A DNA stretch of 9,683 nt, taken from assembly GCF_030151805.1 (NCBI RefSeq), contig NZ_JASLCN010000320.1:1-9683 (forward strand), given 5' to 3'. The translations under genes and the position numbers were made by a program. Source of the DNA: Fluviicola sp. (GTDB lineage: Bacteria; Bacteroidota; Bacteroidia; Flavobacteriales_D; Crocinitomicaceae). Shown here in pieces: positions 7,522-9,683 of this stretch (the stretch's first letter is position 1; each line of letters begins with the position of its first letter). Below the pieces are notes generated by a model. The model was not told where the DNA came from, ran no database searches, and was given only the letters and a program-made list of their open reading frames with translations.

Positions 7522-9683
7522 ATGAAAAAGTTTAAATATATACTGACCATCCTGATGTTGGTTTTGGTCAACCAATCGGTGTTTGCCGCCATTGAGCGAT
7601 TCAGCAACCGGTTGGAAGGAACAGCGTTAACGGCAGGAAGTACCCTGAGTGTGTACGATGATAAGTATTACGACATGGGTACAGACCCGTTTTGGGTGTC
7701 CCGTTTTGCAAATAAACAAGCAACAGGGACAATTCGGATCGGATTGAACCCGGACGTCGTTCATCCGAATAGTTTTTCAGCATTCCAATTGATCGAAATT
7801 ACTTCCTGGACCTGGAACCCTGCATCCGCTAGTTTTGTAGCTTCTGCGCCGATTACGAAGGCTTTTGGGTTAGATTATTCAAGTTCAGGATCGGATAATT
7901 CGGATGATCAGACCACTTTTGTAGTTAACGGCGCGCACAGGATTTCAGTCAGAGTATTAAACGGAACCTTACCGCTTGAAGAGTTATTTCTTGAAACAAC
8001 GATCGAGGTGGAGCGTTATTATATCCTGGATAACAACCCGGTTATCAATTTAAAACACACCACTTCAAATGTAACTGCTGACGGATCACAAATCGAATTC
8101 AGTTGGGATACTAAATCGGGGGCGGAATTTTATGAATTGGAATGGGTTCATATCAATAATTACAAGCTGGATTCTCAGGGACCGAGCGATTTTTTGGGAG
8201 AAAACGACCTGAATTACAATTTCTACCTGAACAGTACACGCATTGAAACCAGACAGAATTGGTGCAAAATTCCACGCATTTTCGACCATGGATACATTGT
8301 GTATCGTGTTCGTCCGATTGGAAAAAACGGAACGACTTTTACCAACAGGCAAGATGGAACGTGGACAGCCGGGGAATCAGGTGTAGTTGCTTCATTTCCT
8401 TCTGCAAATAAGATTCAGATCACCGATAAATTTTCTGCTCATAACTGGTCGCACAATGTGGTTTATGCAGAAGATGGAAAACGTTTCGAAGGAATTTCCT
8501 ATGCCGATGGTTTAGGGCGCGCACATCAATCGGTGGCATACAACCCGGTAACAAACCAGGCAATTGTTTCCAACGTCTACTACGATGAATCAGGCCGTGC
8601 GGCTGTAAGTGATTTGCCAACCCCGGTTCCGGGTGCTTCAATGAAGTTTCGGGATAACTTTAACCTGGTAGATGGAACGACGATCCCTTATTCCAGGAAT
8701 AACTTTGATGGAATTTTAGTTGATAGCTGTTTTGCAAATTCGGTTGGGTTTTCAACCGGATCAGGAGCAGGGAAATATTATTCATCGTCCAATCCGGACC
8801 AAAACGGGGCAAATGTGGCTATTCCGGATGCAGAGAAATTCCCGTTTTCGAGAGTGACATTTATGAACGATTATTCGAACCGTGTTTCGAGTGTTTCTGC
8901 TGCAGGAAAAGACCTGAAAGCCGGTTCAGGAAAAGAAACAAAGATTTTTTATCCGAGCACGAATCCAAAGGAATTAAACCAATTGTTTGGAACGGAAATT
9001 GGTTGGGCACCGCATTATCAGAAGATGATCACGGTAGACCCGAACGGACAGATTTATGTTCAGTATACGGATATGGCGGGACGCACCGTATTGTCTTACA
9101 TGGAAGGACCAAGTCCCGGAAATGTAGACGGGATTGATGGCAATTCATCAACAGACCTGGATGTGGTGCTGATTGAGAATGGATACCCGCAGAGTACCAA
9201 TACTGCTGTTCCTTATTCTGAACTTTCTTACAGCCAGTACGTTTCTTCAGATACCGTTTTCAATTTCAATTATTCCTTTACCCCGGAACAATTCCAGAGT
9301 GCTTGTACGGGAACTTTGTGTCTCGACTGTATTTACGATTTGGAAATTGAGGTATTTGATTATTGCGGAGCACCTGTCATTTTGAACGGATATACCAACC
9401 CGGTTCACATTATCGGGTCAGATATCGATGATTTGATCAATGGAACCTGTAACGGGATCAATGTGCATCAAGAAGCCTTCTCTGCACATTTAAACCCCGG
9501 AATGTATACAATCCATAAAAAACTAACGGTGAATCAGGATGCAATAGACCAATACTGGTGTTTGTATTTGGAGGCAAATACGTGTATTGAGGGAGTGCAG
9601 TCGATTTTCAATGAAGCATATGCGACTGAATCTTTCGCAGCCTGTGATCCTGTCATCATTGATGACGAACCGGAAAGCGCCTG
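7522..9683 (+). CDS. Secreted DUF6443-like / YD-repeat (RHS-type) protein (3' partial)
   Basis: The frame opens at ATG 7522 and stays open to the right edge: 720 codons with no stop. Residues 1-22 are a textbook Sec signal peptide: 'MKKFKY', a hydrophobic core, then 'SVFA|AIE', with no lipobox. Residues about 24-175 are beta-rich and unassigned. Residues about 175-285 look like an Fn3-type module, with 'IEFSWDTKSGAEFYELEW' at 191-208. 'YADGLGRAHQSVAYNP' begins at 327, followed by 'YYDESGR' (353-359); this matches the start of the DUF6443 block that precedes RHS repeats in Bacteroidota. Another YD-type unit is 'YTDMAGR' at 515-521. A cysteine cluster follows: C595, C600, C603 and C615, in 'CLDCIYDLEIEVFDYCG'. 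Then comes 'LNPGMYTIHKKLTVNQ', also a block I recall from these proteins. The RHS core and any variable C-terminal payload would lie beyond 9683. It starts 28 bases after the split SpvB-like gene and is its likely partner. The family call is from recognised motifs; the activity is unknown. Confidence 0.85.
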   Translation, partial: MKKFKYILTILMLVLVNQSVFAAIERFSNRLEGTALTAGSTLSVYDDKYYDMGTDPFWVSRFANKQATGTIRIGLNPDVVHPNSFSAFQLIEITSWTWNPASASFVASAPITKAFGLDYSSSGSDNSDDQTTFVVNGAHRISVRVLNGTLPLEELFLETTIEVERYYILDNNPVINLKHTTSNVTADGSQIEFSWDTKSGAEFYELEWVHINNYKLDSQGPSDFLGENDLNYNFYLNSTRIETRQNWCKIPRIFDHGYIVYRVRPIGKNGTTFTNRQDGTWTAGESGVVASFPSANKIQITDKFSAHNWSHNVVYAEDGKRFEGISYADGLGRAHQSVAYNPVTNQAIVSNVYYDESGRAAVSDLPTPVPGASMKFRDNFNLVDGTTIPYSRNNFDGILVDSCFANSVGFSTGSGAGKYYSSSNPDQNGANVAIPDAEKFPFSRVTFMNDYSNRVSSVSAAGKDLKAGSGKETKIFYPSTNPKELNQLFGTEIGWAPHYQKMITVDPNGQIYVQYTDMAGRTVLSYMEGPSPGNVDGIDGNSSTDLDVVLIENGYPQSTNTAVPYSELSYSQYVSSDTVFNFNYSFTPEQFQSACTGTLCLDCIYDLEIEVFDYCGAPVILNGYTNPVHIIGSDIDDLINGTCNGINVHQEAFSAHLNPGMYTIHKKLTVNQDAIDQYWCLYLEANTCIEGVQSIFNEAYATESFAACDPVIIDDEPESA

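Noticed and set aside
9173..9385. 70-codon + strand frame near the right end
   Set aside because: It overlaps the open 7522 gene in another frame; the 7522 frame carries clear family motifs here, including the cysteine cluster.

Overview
The window is part of one gene cluster on the + strand of what looks like a Bacteroidota genome. A Flavobacteriales member of the Fluviicola/Crocinitomicaceae kind is my best guess, from protein style alone. The clues are moderately AT-rich DNA, weak or absent Shine-Dalgarno sites, SprB-like beta-rich secreted proteins, and long secreted relatives of the SpvB/RHS (YD-repeat) proteins with sequence blocks typical of this phylum. No RNA gene, mobile element, CRISPR array or convincing terminator was seen.

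Layout. (1) Bases 1-1113 hold the C-terminal 370 codons of a beta-rich, probably secreted protein whose start lies off the left edge. (2) Bases 1128-7493 form one continuous reading frame of 2121 codons with a signal peptide and an SpvB/RHS-like front end. An in-frame TGA at 4428-4430 breaks it into an 1100-aa front part and a 1019-aa back part that share the frame; the back part can only be called separately by using a GTG three bases after the stop. (3) From 7522 to the right edge runs a third secreted protein of at least 720 residues, with a signal peptide, an Fn3-like module, a DUF6443-like 'YADGLGR' block and YD-type motifs. It is still open at base 9683. The genes are separated by only 14 and 28 bases, so they are very likely co-transcribed.

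How they may work together. The arrangement recalls two-polypeptide RHS/Tc-toxin systems, in which an SpvB-type front protein and an RHS-core protein build a shell around a variable C-terminal payload. Here the 2121-codon protein would be the front and the 7522 gene the RHS-bearing partner, with any core and payload beyond the window. The upstream protein could be a surface or structural accessory. This is inference; no toxin domain, protease core or immunity gene is visible. The main anomalies are the stop codon that splits the large gene, a glycine-rich barrel-like strand region inside that protein, and a lysine-coding A-tract containing an in-phase A AAA AAG heptamer.
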